Below are positions 1-33,270 of a stretch of DNA of 64,000 nucleotides, piece after piece. The stretch is from Apostichopus japonicus (lineage: Eukaryota; Echinodermata; Holothuroidea; Aspidochirotida; Stichopodidae): assembly GCF_037975245.1 (NCBI RefSeq), contig NC_092567.1, positions 21,736,376 through 21,800,375 on the forward strand, written 5' to 3'. Position numbers and translations under genes: made by a program. The notes below the pieces were generated by a model. That model was not told the DNA's origin. It searched no databases and saw nothing but the letters and a program-made list of their open reading frames with translations. The stretch's first letter is position 1. Every line of letters begins with the position of its first letter.

Positions 1-717
1 ATATTTGAAAAATTTCTTAACTTTTCAACTTCCACTTACTGTAACTATTTAAAATGAAACTTGACTTCATGTCAAGCTACAGTAAGTTCTTTTGATGTAC
101 ATCATTATGAGAGTTTTAGCATCAAACAACATTGCAAAGAAGAACATAATATATTCCAAAGTCGTCAGTATTTCCCCCGCCTTGCCCCTCCCCTCCCCTC
201 CCCCACCCACCCTTCCTCTCCTTCCAAATATCCTAGAAAGTCAAATAAAGGCTGATTACTCTTGTACTCAAAAGTTGAAATGGAAGCATTTTACTGCCAT
301 CCTCAAGAGCATCTGTACCCATCATAGACTCTGACCTTTCTCTATATCTGGGAATAATTTGTAGGAGCACTTTTTTAGGAGATGTTTAGCCAAAATTTTT
401 AGCATTCTAAATTAGGGGGAGGGGGAGGGGAGGGGATGGGGAGGGGGAATACTGGTGACATTTAAATGACTGAAATGAACAAATTTACAGACTCAAAAGT
501 GTGTCTACTGATATAGAACCTCTTTTTTTTTCCTTCTCTCTTTCCCTGTCTCTCTCATTTTCTTTGCTATGTTTATTTTTGTCGTTCTTGCCTTTCACCC
601 ATTTGAACATGAAGTTAAATTATTCATTATTGTATATATACATGTATACAGCAGGCAACTCAAATTTGTATTAATTTGCCTACTAAACTGTGGCAACGCT
701 CTTTGTTCCCTTCGCAG

Positions 718-20414
<19,697 letters not shown>

Positions 20415-20576
20415 AACGAGAGGGGACTTGCGCACCTATCAAAGATGGACCCCATGACCCCTCGAAGGAGGTGCATCGAGGAGGACCAAATGGTTTTGGT
20501 TTCAATTTGTTTACACCCTTCCCGCACCCCTGCCTGCACTAACTGACACCTGGTCAATTTTCAGTGGATCGTAAAG

Positions 20577-20582
20577 AATAAA
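20577..20582 (+). promoter_or_regulatory. Candidate polyadenylation signal of the phosphatase gene
   Basis: AATAAA 163 bp after the stop codon. Two more AATAAA lie at 20797-20802 and 21234-21239, so the 3' UTR could be about 0.2, 0.4 or 0.8 kb. Confidence 0.45.
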
Positions 20583-22314
20583 TAACGAACTACGGCAGAT
20601 TCTCATGAGGATCGAATCCAAGCAGATGTTACTAAGATATACAAATTTAACCGCAGACTACCGCATGAAATGGTCAAGATACATTCGACTATAATACCCC
20701 TTTGTCGGTACGCTTTGGTACTTTCCTGGAAAGTGAACAGTTGGTGATGCACCTTCTCCCTGGGGTCAAAGACTCCATCTCATTTTGGATAGGTGCAATA
20801 AAGAAGAAGGAGGATACGATGCCATGCAATACCCATAGACCATTCCAAACTTTTCAACTAAGTTTCAAATGTATCCAAGGAAAAATTGAAAAAAGTATTT
20901 CCAAACAATTTGTAAGATATTGGAGACTTCCTATAGTTTGGCAGACTTGTTAGAAAGTATCATTCCTATATTTTGGCTGTAGTCAGATCATCATTATTAT
21001 TATTATAATTAGGAATATTATCATTACTATTATTATTCTTATTATTATCATTATTATTATTATTAATAATATATTATGAACTATTAATTATTGTTTCTAT
21101 TTGTTATGTAAAGATAAATCCTTATTTTTGTGTAAAATTTAATATGCAGCTGTTTACAATTAAGGCTTTGCCACCAACTATGAATATGCATGCAGTTAAT
21201 TAGCATACAATTGAAATCTAATCAGTTGCATCGAATAAAAGAGAAGAAGAAGAAAGTAACGGATTAAATGTAGATAGATAAAGACAATCATTAAGTACTA
21301 CTTTCCTTTACCAAACATCTGATTTTGTTACTAAAAGTGAAAAGGTGTACTTTTGTAGCTTGGGAGTCCAAAAATAATTAACATAAATTACGTAGTTATA
21401 GGTCGACTATTTAAAGAATTTTTTTTCATCGATTTGAAAATTTACGAAAACATTTATTGCAACTGATCAAATAATGTTATTTTACCGAGTGATTTGAGAC
21501 ATTTTGAAGATTGGTGTAATAGTAGGTGTACAAGATTTTACCTTTGTGGTCAGTAAAAAAAGAGGACCTTTGACCTTTGTAACACTTTCAGAAATTATTT
21601 TGACTCACAGTGTCCTTCCTTTTCCATTTGTGATAAATTCTGCATTCTCAGAAAAAAAAAAATTAAAAGACATCTGGTTTATCTATGAAACATTTGAAGA
21701 GTGCAATCGTATCTAAACTAGGTTGCTACAGACTTTCTACTTGTCATGACAAACTATTTTAAACCAGGGCTCAGGGTTTGATCCAGAGTTCTCATCACAA
21801 GTTTTGTGCATCATTTGTAAAAGTTGAAGTTGCTTAAACAATGTTGGTAATATTACAATATAGCATCGCTATCAGCATCATATTCTTTTGAGTAGGGGTG
21901 GGGGGACGGGAAGGGGGTCTATGAAATAAATCCACTTCGGGGGTGGGGTGGGGGGAACAAGTTATGAATAATGCGTTGAGCATGCAATGACTTGACTTTT
22001 TGTAGATTTTTCTTCCAACCAAAGTTACTTTCTGCCCTCCCAATACAGAATGTCATCATGTTGTATTCTGTGATCATTATGTGCAAGTCTGTACCATGCA
22101 TGACCTTCGACCCCTGCTTTAAAATGAGGTTATGAATCAAATATTCTAGCATGCTGTAATTTGATAATGAATATCTTACTAACAGAAAGTGTCATGGATA
22201 TATACATGGAGGTATAGAAGCTTGACTTGCCCGGCTCCAGAAGTTGTAGATCAGGTTTGGATACATCTTGAGTGATACTCACTGCTTATATTAGGTGATG
22301 TGTAGATTGGAAAA

Positions 22315-22705
22315 TTAATATTCAAGATAGAAATATATATATTCAATAGTTTTGAAAGGTAGTCAAAGGTTAGGAATGAATATTCAATAGTTTGAATGAA
22401 AGCCATATGAATAGTAAAGATTAGAAATGAATATTCAGTAGTTTGCATGAATAGTCTAAAATAAGTCATGTCTTCTTTCTGCAGAAGAGAGCCAAGATCA
22501 GAAGTGAGTAATCGATAGTTCGATTGAATCTTGAACAATTAGTCAAGATAAGAAATTAATATTCAAGAAATTAAGTGAATATTCAATGGTTTGAGATGAT
22601 AGTTATTAGATTAATGCACACAGAAACCAGTTTCAGTGTCATAAATTTCAGTCTTATTGTCATATTGGCAGTTCAGTTCATTAGTTTTATGAATATTCAA
22701 TAGTT
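22315..22705 (+). repeat. Degenerate tandem repeat around GAATATTCAATAGTTTGAATGA
   Basis: At least five spaced copies of GAATATTCAATAGTTTGA followed by AGTCAAGATTAGAAAT-like sequence, with a variable period of roughly 55-70 bp. Confidence 0.75.
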
Positions 22706-25700
22706 CAAAATCAGGTTATTACTGGATTATGGCAGGTAAGGTAATTCAAAATCCCTGTTTACATATCATTCATTCGTTTGCTTTTATTTCTTTTTATTTG
22801 ACAACAATATATACAAACAATAGATAATATTTGGGGGTAACTATGTAGTCGCATATAATATTTAAATATTCAGAAGTTGAGATATCTCTTTGTCACTAGA
22901 TGAAGACAAATAAAAACCTATTTTCGCAATGTCACCTGTTTCTCAGGGCTTATGCAGACAGCAATATGTAGCCATGTGATTGGCTGATTTGAGAATAGGA
23001 AACTAAGTTTGACATGTTGGCTGGTAACTGGAAGGGATATTTAGTTACAGTCTAATTTGAAAAGGAAAATTACTAGCTTTCTAAATGGGCAAATAAAATA
23101 TTTGCCAGAATGCTTGTTGAAAGTGTAAAGTTTACTGATGTAGATGAAATAGGTACACGATGATGAAATTTTATTTAAATCATGAAAAAATAAGCCAAAA
23201 AATAATAATGATTATCATAATAATACCATAATATCATTATTGTGTAAAAAATATATAAGTTGAAATAGGAGAGTGTAATAATTAATATATTTAAAAAAAT
23301 TAAAGAAGAAACTTTGTAAGTTTTAATGAAGTACTAGATTCTCTTGAATTAATTTGTCTTGTACAATATTTAATTTTAACTTCAATCTTCACAGCATTTT
23401 TGTGTGTTTCATGTTTTCCAATTTTCCTTTTTTCTTTATTTGTTTGTCTTCTGAGAATGTCTATTTTTGTTTCCAAGGATTTTCATGAAGTAGATGAAAC
23501 CAAAATCTACTGATTTAATACGTCGAGAAAAAAACGACTGCAAAACATTCTCTTAACTTGTCAAAGAAGTATTATGTAAATTGTTTCTTCCCTTCTACTG
23601 TATCGGCCAATGATATCTCAAGATGAGTAATGATGGTACACACCCCTTTTCCGTTTCAAGCGATGAAACTTATGTAATAACATATTCTCTTATTGAATTT
23701 TCCCGGGCAATGTCATTCTGAGGAACCCATATAAACAAATTTTAACAAAATATTTCGGAAACTTTCTTTGGTGATGTGTGTTGTGAATAAATTTGTGGCC
23801 GATGCATTTAGTCTTTAATTGCAAGTTAATTGGTTAACTGTGGGAGAAAATGTCCATTTATCGAACTAATTAAAAAATGTCATAGTCAGTTACTTATTTC
23901 GCATGTTGTTACCATAATCTATTTTTTTTTGTGAAAGATTCTTTGGCATTTTTACCTTCCCTGCTTATATTGGTTATTTGTCAGTGTAGATTGGTACTAT
24001 CGTAAAGAATTTATGTTTACATTTAATCGATGAATAACACATTTTAAGTATCGTCTATTGAAGCACACTTTACAGTTTTATTTGAAAACAAATAACCAAA
24101 AATTTATTCTGTTTTTCTTGAAGAATGAACAAAACAACAACAACCATTATAAATGTTAGCGCAATATCATTTTAAACATTCCTTCATAGTTTCATTTTTA
24201 TCAGGTATTTGGTTGTGTTTGTTCCTTCAGATTATTTATTCTCTAACATAACTGTATTCTTCTCATTTTTCTTTCCTCTAATATCCTCTCACGCTCAAAA
24301 AAACAAATATAAAATCCCTCATTTCTCATTCACATTGAATTTTGGGGGTGAAACTTTCGTTTAACACTGTTTGTTGTTATAAAACATATTTCCTCTTTCG
24401 TTGTTACGGCCTTTGAAAAGTTTTGGGAAGGTGCAATGATAATTTGAGGTTTTTGTTTGGCTGGAAATAGGGGGTAGGAGGGAGTTGTGGGGATCAATTA
24501 ATTCATTTTTGACCAAAGCAATTCTTTGTTGAGGTTATTTAGAAGTTTTTTTGACATGTTAACATTAGAAGGGTGAGGGAGTTTCTTTCTTTCTTGCCTT
24601 CCTTAGTAAGCCCAAATATGGGTGTTGGAGGGGGGGGGGGGGGGTTGGGGGCATAAGACAATGTAAAATCTTTCAGTTTATAGTGACATGGGTTCACTAC
24701 TCTTCAAGCAGTACATCATACATTTCAGACAAACTGTTTGGGAAAGTAGTATTGAAAATGTTACAAGGTGAAGTGGTAGTCTACTGTTAAAGTGTTTGAC
24801 AGTGAAAGTATAAATATATAAACAAAATTAATTATGGGTGAACTGTTTAATCTGTGTTTCTGCTACCTCCTCATTGCAAGTTATCAATCATTGGAACATT
24901 TTTAATTATTGCTGTGTTTTGTTTGAAATCTCAGTATTATGTACAGTTTTGATTATATTTTTGTTTCGTTTATTCAGTTAATATTGCACAATTATTAATC
25001 AGCATGTGCAGCTAACAGTCGTTCTAAGCATAGATGAATATGTTTTGTTGAATTAATTTAAAAGAAAAAAGAAAAGAAAACGAAGGCAGTCGGTCAAAAG
25101 TTGTCCGACTGAATTGTATTGTCATTAACCGTTTGATTAAAAACATATTCCATGGACCTATTGTAGTAATATACTAAATTAACCATTTTGATGGTAGAGC
25201 ACACTGTGATTGTGAGTCCATATTACAATAGCTTTTTGGTTGATTTAGAATTAATTTGGCTTCATCTATATTAATTATGAAAATAATCATCTTCGGTCAT
25301 GGAGGCAGTTCTCTTCTAGAGTGTTAAGTAGTCACAGCATCAAAAAAGGAGATCAAACCTGAATGGCTCGTAATTTCAGGTGGCGATGTACACTTTTAGC
25401 GCCCGTGGTAGCCCCAAGAAGTACCAGCAAATGGTATACTATTAAACCGAGTGTGAAATAAATATTGAATGTTGTCTCTCCCTATGTGTAATGGATGAAA
25501 ACATGGTTTGAATGTTACTAGAGTTATATCTGTTTCAAGATATGATGGAGATTAGAACAACCTTAACACAAACCCACTGGCCACTTTTGCACCTCCAGCA
25601 CTGGAGTGCAATTGCAATAGGTTCAACAGAGCCCCTTTAAGCCAGTGCAATACCATTGTAGCATTACGGTAACATGTACAGTCAAGTTAAATAGTTCATT

Positions 25701-25759
25701 GAATGTCACCATATGTTTGAAGATGGAGCCATACTGTCTATTAATTCAAAGTCATTTTG

Positions 25760-25915
25760 GTGGGTGAGGATGGAAGAGTAGTTGGGGAGGATGGAAGCAG
25801 GGTGAGAGAGGATGGAAGGGTGATGGGAGAGGATGGAAGAGGGGTGGGGAAGGATGGAAAAGGATTGGGGGAGGATGTAAGAGGAGTGGGAGAGGAATGA
25901 AGAGGGGTAGGTAAC
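25760..25915 (+). repeat. Purine-rich minisatellite
   Basis: About seven copies of an approximately 22-bp unit, GAGAGGATGGAAGAGGGGTGG, with variants. Confidence 0.85.
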
Positions 25916-26680
25916 ATGTGACAGTGGCATGTGACAGTGGGGTGATTTGGGACTCCCATTACAGATGGCAACAATTAATATTGTCCCTTTATTAAGTTGT
26001 CTTCTCCTTTACATATTTAATCACAGTCAGTTTAGCAAATGTTAGGTTAAGTTACTTTGAAACTTCATAAAGTTGGCCGTAAGTGTCTTTTAAAGCCCAG
26101 TTTATTTGTATTAATGGTAATTAGAAGGTCACAAAGTTACTTTAGGAAAGTTCCCAATTATTTAATCTTATATTGCTTTTCTTTTCGTTTCCCTATTTGG
26201 CCTTACGTGAAAGTAAAATGTGGGCATTTGTCACACAACTATATTTAAGAGTGAGTTTACATTTCCAAGAACAAACACCCTTTTTGTGGTTTATGAGTAC
26301 CTTAACAAATTAAACTATGTTTGATCTTTCGAAAAGGCTGATAGGTTTGGGATATCCGTCGCTTACAGGTTGCAACACACATACATTGATTGGCCAGTGA
26401 AAATGTTTTCAAAAGCATGTGTTTTAGAAACGTTCAATGTTAGATATGAATGTCTGACCTCCCTCAGTATTTTATGTTCCTTAAAAAAAGAAAAAAAAGT
26501 AAAGAATTTATGTTGCATGCTTTACTCATGTTGGTGGTAAGAAGATTGCTAATTATTGCAGTTGTAATTTGTTGTGGCTTTTTAATGAAAAGATGTTTAA
26601 AGTCATGAGCTTAATGGATTCAGTTTGGATTGAAACTATTTTGCTTGTTGGTATACTGGATGTGGACTGGGATTGGGTAG

Positions 26681-26757
26681 CCAGAGTTTGCTCACTAGTA
26701 AAAGAGCCAAAGATATTAGTAGTTGTCCTCTCAGCTCTCAGTACAAGCAAACTCTGG
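26681..26757. repeat. Short inverted repeat, 12-bp arms
   Basis: CCAGAGTTTGCT at 26681-26692 and AGCAAACTCTGG at 26746-26757 are perfect inverted copies 53 bp apart. It may be a tiny transposon remnant; no duplication of flanks was evident. Confidence 0.6.
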
Positions 26758-29700
26758 AGTTAGTTGTGAAGAAAAAGTTTTCTCAAATGTACCATGAGAA
26801 CTTAAAGTTAAGCTAAGAAGGGCAAAAAAACGACTTGAGGAACAAACCTTGGAATTTGCAATAGGTAGATGTTTTACAGGATGGAAACGAATGGTCGGCC
26901 GAAGAAGAAACTAATCGTGGCTCCACCTTTTTTTTTTGGCACCTTAAACTTGATACTCTGAGAAAGACGGTGCCATCAAAAATTCTAACAAATATGTCGT
27001 CAAAGACAGACAGGGTGTTTTGGTCAGGGCATCATCATCAGAAAATGCTGCTTCTAGTTTGTTTCTTTAATCCCAAAAGAGATTTTTGAAAAGTCATCAA
27101 ATACCATCAGATTCAACTGAAAGAATCCTATGCCAGAATGAAATATTCCTATATAAATATATATATATGTATTGGAAAAAAAAATTACACAAATGCACAA
27201 ATCAACTTGAACTCTGCTGGTGTTATGGCAAAAGGCATAGTAAGGCAATGGAACTTCGACATTGAATGAAGCAAGAAATATTTGGCATTTTTAAGATATT
27301 ATCTCCATAAAAGAATGTTTTAAAGCAAGGGAGTATCCCCTGTTGTACTGGCGGAGATGCTTGTAAAAGCTAAGACCACTTTATGAGATGTCATTTATTC
27401 ATATTCCTGGTCGTGTAACATGTCAGTTCTATCAGAGAGTGGTCACATAGAAGTCCAATTTTTTGAGAGCTGCGAATTAACGTATTGCCTCACATCGTTC
27501 AGAACATAACTGTGTGTACTGAGTAACTGCCTCATTAACATACATGATACATTCTCGTTCAACTGCCAGTTTCAGAGGGGAAAAAAATCAGGCAAAAGTA
27601 AATATATCTATATCTATATAATTTTAGTTCAAGATGTTCAGGAAAAAATTAAAAAACGTGTAGATATTTATTGTAAAAAAAAAACATAGTATCAAAGATT
27701 TTATCATGGAGTACCAGAACATTTGAAAAAATTTGTCATTTATCCCTGAAATTTATTGTTTTTCAACATTAGAATTACATTCATTTCTTATGGTTTTTTT
27801 TCCTTTCTTCTGTTTTGTTTCTCTTTGCCTTCGTGTTTAGAAGTCTTACAAAGTATCATTGTAGAGAGTTTACTATGAGAGTGAAACCTTCAAAATTATA
27901 GTTTTAAGACATTTGCCCATCTTATAAAGTATCTAAGTGTTTAATCTAGGGGTGAATGTTTGAAAAACAAAAGGAATATTTTCAGAATTTACTTCCATTA
28001 TTTATGAAATATATTTGCTGTGGTAAGTTCAACAGTTTCTTTGTTGGGTCATTTTTCCAGTGTTTATCATGAATAAAGACTAAGAAGTCCAAATTAATGT
28101 TATCCACAGAAACTGACACAGAGTGCAAGCAAACATTTCATCCCTTGCAAGAGTCCAAGCCTGACAAGAGTTCAATTCGGGGTGGGAGGAGTCTGGTACA
28201 AAGAATAATGTATTCTCATATTTATAATATACTGGAGGCAAACATGAAGACTTAAAATGGGGACTAGGGTGACATTACTGTCTATGGTCTGCCCTGGCTC
28301 TCAGCACCACTAAATATCTCAGAGGAAACTGACAGTCAGGGATCCTGCTCAGTCATTGGTTATTGTGTCAGTAAGTAAGAGAGGAGTTTGAGTGATTATG
28401 GAAAGTGAGATAGCAAAGTGAAATCTATTTAAAAAACATGCATAGTACTTTACAACACTTGTCTCAAACTACATGCAGTAGTCACACTTTCATATATTTA
28501 TGTGTATGTTACAATGCCCTTTAGGAATGTGTAACAAGTTAGAGAATAGATCAATTCACCTAGTTGTATCAGCCCCCACCCCTCCCCCCCCCCTAATCAC
28601 AGCAACTATTTGTGTGCAAATTGTGCAATAGGACTAATTTATACAGTTTTCTCCATGTCACAATGTTTTACAAACTTAATCTTCTTAACTTCCATCAGCC
28701 CCTCTTCCTTTTATACTGTACCCAATGCACAGGCCGGAATACGGAAGGATATAAATTCTCTTGAGGAAACATGATATTACATTACATGATCAAATAAAGT
28801 ACCACATGTGTATCATACATGTGTAGAAATATCTTATCACAAGAAGGCCCAAGCCCTTTGTACAAACTCCAGTCCCAAAGATTCCCTATAAATACTCCAA
28901 GTTTATCTCCTCATAAGGTTCTGCAAGCCACATTTATAGGGTTCTGAAAACTACTCCACCAACAAAAACCTGGCTCTAGGTCGCATTTGATCCACCCATG
29001 GTTAGATAGAGCCACATACTGTTACATTATCTTTCTTTTAAAGCAATACAATAAACTATCACGGAACCACCAGAATAAACAATTCTACAAAGAATGCAGC
29101 TTCACGATACAACGTTGTTGTACCAAACATATACATCAAACTGATTCTAAGGACAACTTCCAAAGCAACTGCATTTTCCTTAATACAAATGTCACTCACT
29201 TACGATCAATCTGCACCAATAGCATACAATCGAATCTGTGTCAGCAACTTGCATGAAAATGAATTCCAGAAACATTTCAAATTCTCAGAGTGAACTCCAC
29301 ACTAACTATTGTTGAGCAGAGAAGCAACAGGGGTAATGCTTATTCCAAATTCTGCATTCTTGAAAATGTTTATGACTACATCTCAAACCAAAATGTGTCA
29401 GACACAGTACAAAGCTATACTAGATTCTCAGTGATGAAAAATACTTTTCCCACAAGAAACGGGTTGTATCCAGCCCTTCCTCCCAGGCAAGTAGTACACA
29501 TTGTCAATATTTTGTGAATTTTTTAGGCTTGGTGAATTTCATTTCTCACAAAATATCTAATATAGCATTGTTCTGTATAAAACAGGTGCTATTCATCTTT
29601 GCATTTGTGATAGCAACTGGCCCACTTTTCATACAATTTTGCTACACACCATAACAGATAAAATAAGTTCCCCAAAATTTGCTAATGCCACCAGCCCAGT

Positions 29701-29969
29701 TATGACAAACAGCTATTTAACTATATTCAGTATCAATAGGGTGAGATAAGAAAACTGAAGGTTACAAATTTACCAAGGCTAACACTGGAAGCACCAGCAA
29801 GTCAGGTACATTTAATTCTTCATACCAGTGTTTCATGCAAAAAAAGACCTTCCTTTTCGCGCACCTCATGGATATAATGTTCTACCATATTCTCGAATGG
29901 TTGAGCAATGCTGTTTCACCTTATATATTCATAAGATACCTGTAGGTCTTAATCATTCTTGTCCGCATT

Positions 29970-30758
29970 TTATCTAAACATGGTTTTCTTAACTCTTGTG
30001 AGAGCCACCTTATTTTCCTGTTTGAGTCTCCTAGCTGCCTCACGTATATGCTTGGGTCTGAGAGGACCTGTGTCTCCCCACTGATGCATCACGTCCAAAC
30101 CCTTCTCCACAATTTCTCCCACATAAACCTTTGCAACACCAGACATAGCAATCACCACATTCTGTGAAATAGATCCCCCTGTAACAGATTGCATGTACCT
30201 CTTAATCACTGCCTTGGGAAAAGAAGACCTCCGGTACATTTCGTATCGATCCAGTTGATCCTCTGAAAATGCTGCCACCAACAGTGACATCTTCATTCTT
30301 TGTTCCTCGTCTAATTCCTCTTTGCTCTTTTCTACCTGATTGTCCGAGATGAGAGTCTGTGAAGATGTCTCTTCTTCCACAAGAGATGTCTCATTCTTGT
30401 CCTGCTCTTGGGATGGCTGACTTAAAGTAGGTTCTGTGATTGCACTTTCTTGTGACATGGGAGAGTTTGACAGTCCATAATCTGTTTTTGGCACAGTGTC
30501 GGATTTCTGGCTTGAGGAATCAAAGTCAGTTGCAGTAAAAGAGAAGGGAGATACACTTTTTCTGGTTTCCAATGACTTATGTCCCCTTTCATTGATTTCT
30601 TGATCAGGTTCAATTTCCTCAAAAGCTTGAGAATGAACATTGTCTAATTTCGGTTTTCCCTCCACAGGAAAATCATCAAAATCTGGGGTTTTAGGGCGAA
30701 GTATTGATTCTGGTGACCCAGGAGGAGACCCTTGAATAGGCCAGTTCGTCCAATCCAT
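29970..30758 (-). CDS. TAF11: Transcription initiation factor TFIID subunit 11
   Basis: Single coding exon of 262 residues. Residues 1-156 are acidic, Ser/Thr-rich and low complexity, as in TAF11 N-termini. Residues 157-250 form the TAF11 histone-fold domain (TAFII28 family): [66 protein letters not shown]. In TFIID this fold pairs with TAF13 in the nucleus, and that pair contacts TBP. The protein is longer than human TAF11 (211 residues) because of the N-terminal region. A splice acceptor (TGTTTTACAG) abuts the ATG directly, so the 5' leader is on a separate upstream exon, possibly ending at a donor near 31137. The start is the first Met after that acceptor; extra coding sequence upstream cannot be excluded but is not needed. 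Confidence 0.95.
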   Translation of the reverse strand: MDWTNWPIQGSPPGSPESILRPKTPDFDDFPVEGKPKLDNVHSQAFEEIEPDQEINERGHKSLETRKSVSPFSFTATDFDSSSQKSDTVPKTDYGLSNSPMSQESAITEPTLSQPSQEQDKNETSLVEEETSSQTLISDNQVEKSKEELDEEQRMKMSLLVAAFSEDQLDRYEMYRRSSFPKAVIKRYMQSVTGGSISQNVVIAMSGVAKVYVGEIVEKGLDVMHQWGDTGPLRPKHIREAARRLKQENKVALTRVKKTMFR

Positions 30759-31058
30759 CTGTAAAACAAGCAGGAAGAACTGTAACAGGAGGTTAATTGT
30801 TACTGTTGACAGTGTTAGGCTGGGCTACAATTACTTTGGTATGATACTACTTTAACATGGAAAATTGAAACCGAGGCAAATGAACAGAAAATTCAAATCA
30901 AAATAACTAACATAACGCTTTTATTAAGTAGCACGATACGTTTTGACCTGACACCCAAAGGAGTTGAAAGTTTCTTTCTATAGATGCTGTTGACAATGAC
31001 ACTAGCCTATTGCTTACGTGTTAGAGTAGGCCTAGGGTACATTGGTAGGCAACATTTC

Positions 31059-32742
31059 GTGGAACTAGGCCTACGGTAGCAAATACAGTAGGTGGAAGAA
31101 CAAATATTCAACATAAAAAGAGATGATTGAAATGTTACCTTCTTTCTTAAATGAAGCCTTGAGTCGCACGATATATTTTTTCAGTGTGAATACCGGCTTT
31201 CTATGCGAATGGCAAGCTGCGCATTATTTGATTTCCAAAGTTGCTCTTTGCTATCGCAGCAAAGAAAAGGTAGACTGCCTTCAGGAAACACTATGTTACA
31301 ATGAATTCTGGATATCGGTAACGTCTAAGTGTTTCATGCTGACGTAAATTTGATCGCGCATAGAGCTGCACGTACTGTATGTACAAGCATGGAGGTAAAA
31401 ACAGAGATAGTAGCATGACAAATGTGAATTTCTTGTCTGGCAGTCGAAGATTTGTACAGAAAGATCGCATAGAAATTGGACCAAAGTCGAGGGTGTATGC
31501 ACACAACCAGCTTGGGGAAGTCCTGTGTACATATACCAGGGTTGGGAGAACATTGTAAATCTGATTAAAAAAGTAGCTACTAAGTTGAAAATTAAGGACG
31601 TTTCATACTGTCACTTCTTCGCAAAAATGCTGGGAGATTTACAAATATGGACAGAAAATTGCATGTTGCCGGAACTTACATACAAGTACATAAAATAGTC
31701 AGAAACAATCTTAATTTTCAGTAAAACCTTTTTTTTCTTCAAACAAATCACAAAAGCCAAATTCTATCAATTTAGCTTTTCAAACGCCAATATACTGATA
31801 CGAACTTAAGTAGTACGTACAGCCAGTGGCGTAGGAAGGTACTTTTGAGTGGGGGGGGGGGGCTGAAGACTGATGGCCGGCCTGGGGGAGGGGTCCAAGG
31901 GGAGGGGGTGTCCCCCTCCCCTTTGGATTTTTTTTGCATTTCCAGGTGGACTCAGATGCAATTTGGTGCAATATAGCACACTTCAACACCCACTCCATTT
32001 TGTAAAGAATTTTGCATTTTCACCTGGCCTTAGATGCAATTTGGTGCTTCAAATGAGATTTTTTTCTCATTTGGAAATGAAAAAGGGGTTTCCTGACTTG
32101 CGGAGCGGGGGGGCGGAACGATACTTCCGCCCCCCCATATTTTTCACTGGGGGGCTGGCGCCCCCCCCCCCCCAGCCCCCCGGTTCCTACGCCCTTGCGT
32201 ACAGCAAAATGTCATTATCCAACACGAGGATCTTCTACACGGTACCCAGAGCCCCCTTCCCTTCCCCAAATTTCTATGCTCTGTACATATCAGAAAAATG
32301 TTTATTTTACCCTTCCTGCCTCTTTGAACTAGCGATTTTCGATGAACTGAGCTGGACACGATTTCTAGATAATTCGTTCACGAAGCTACAATTCGTTCAG
32401 CGCAGCAATGAAACTGAAGGGTAGTTCCTACGATACATAGTAGAATTGTAAACCATAGAAAACAGAAAAGGATAGAGACGAGAGTCGTGGACACTTAGAT
32501 GAATGTCCGAGGGGGAGGGTGGTTCTGGGAGGCCATCGAAGTTATATAACTTATGTATATTTCGACGTATACGCCGATGGGAAAGTCGTCGAATTTAATG
32601 TGATTTACGTATATGCCGTAATGAGAAGGGTTGCGATAAAGCACTTGACTATTATTAGAACCATTGCATGTTTACGTTTTACAGTTTGGAGTGATGCAAT
32701 CGAGTTTCAACCGTATGTCGCAATTACCAGATGATGAAAGAA
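31059..32742. other. Intergenic region between divergent TAF11 and E2 genes
   Basis: TAF11 is read leftward and the E2 rightward, so both promoters fall in this stretch. A possible TAF11 leader donor (AAGAAG then GTAACA, minus strand) is near 31131-31137. The only mobile element seen is the hAT-like MITE at 31824-32197. Confidence 0.5.
31824..32197. mobile_element. Non-autonomous hAT-type MITE with 8-bp target duplication
   Basis: Left end CAGTGGCGTAGGAA, right end reverse-complemented CAAGGGCGTAGGAA, followed inward by G runs on both sides. The element is flanked by identical CGTACAGC at 31816-31823 and 32198-32205. Length 374 bp. An 8-bp duplication and CA(G) termini are characteristic of the hAT superfamily. 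The open frame of 183 codons across it is Pro/Gly-rich by composition and is not a transposase. Confidence 0.85.
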
Positions 32743-32750
32743 TATAAAAA
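32743..32750 (+). promoter_or_regulatory. TATA box of the UBC12-like gene
   Basis: TATAAAAA, about 26-32 bp before an initiator-like stretch (CTTTTATTTATCATCAG). The predicted leader exon ends with GAATTGAG at 32818, followed by donor GTATGG. The partner acceptor is CTTATTACAG at 33241-33250. Confidence 0.55.
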
Positions 32751-33270
32751 GGTGGTAGCAACAATATCTACTTTTATTTATCATCAGAATTTAGACAGAA
32801 GAGAAACAACGAATTGAGGTATGGGTTAAACATTTGTTTTCAATTGTAACTTGTCATCAAACATGGTGATCTTGTCACTCTTCGGACGCGAAGCTAGTCC
32901 TCCAACGTGATGAACATGTGGTAGCTTAATTTACGTTAGGTGAAACGTAATTCTAAACCATGCGGTAACGTACCGTTTCAGTAACTTGATGTAGGATAAA
33001 CGTTAGTCGGCAGATTAGGGAGAGGAATGAAGATCTCACCAGACGTTCATACATTGATGCTGACCTTTTCCGTCAGATTAGATTCAGCTAACCATATGAT
33101 TCCTAACTAGGCTGAAGCCGAAGGCTTATACTTAGTTATAGGAGCATAACCTAGTGTGAAAGAGTGCAGTTATTTATGCCTACTGCATGTCCGAGCTTTC
33201 TGGTGTGACTGCATATTGAGTGCAAGCAGATATACCAACCCTTATTACAGAATCCACATAAAGGCAAAGC

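Larger units (their letters stand above)
20415..29969. other. Intergenic region, no gene recognised
   Basis: About 9.5 kb between the phosphatase stop and the TAF11 stop on the opposite strand. It includes the phosphatase 3' UTR and probably the TAF11 3' UTR. No open frame longer than 95 codons, no conserved protein segment and no RNA gene was recognised. It holds ATT-rich simple sequence (20990-21070), an imperfect AATATTCAATAGTTT repeat, a poly-G run (24631-24644), a purine minisatellite (25760-25915) and a small inverted repeat (26681-26757). Confidence 0.7.

Noticed and set aside
31873..32424. 183-codon plus-strand frame
   Set aside because: It runs through the poly-G/poly-C ends of the hAT-like MITE; composition-driven, with no transposase or other similarity.
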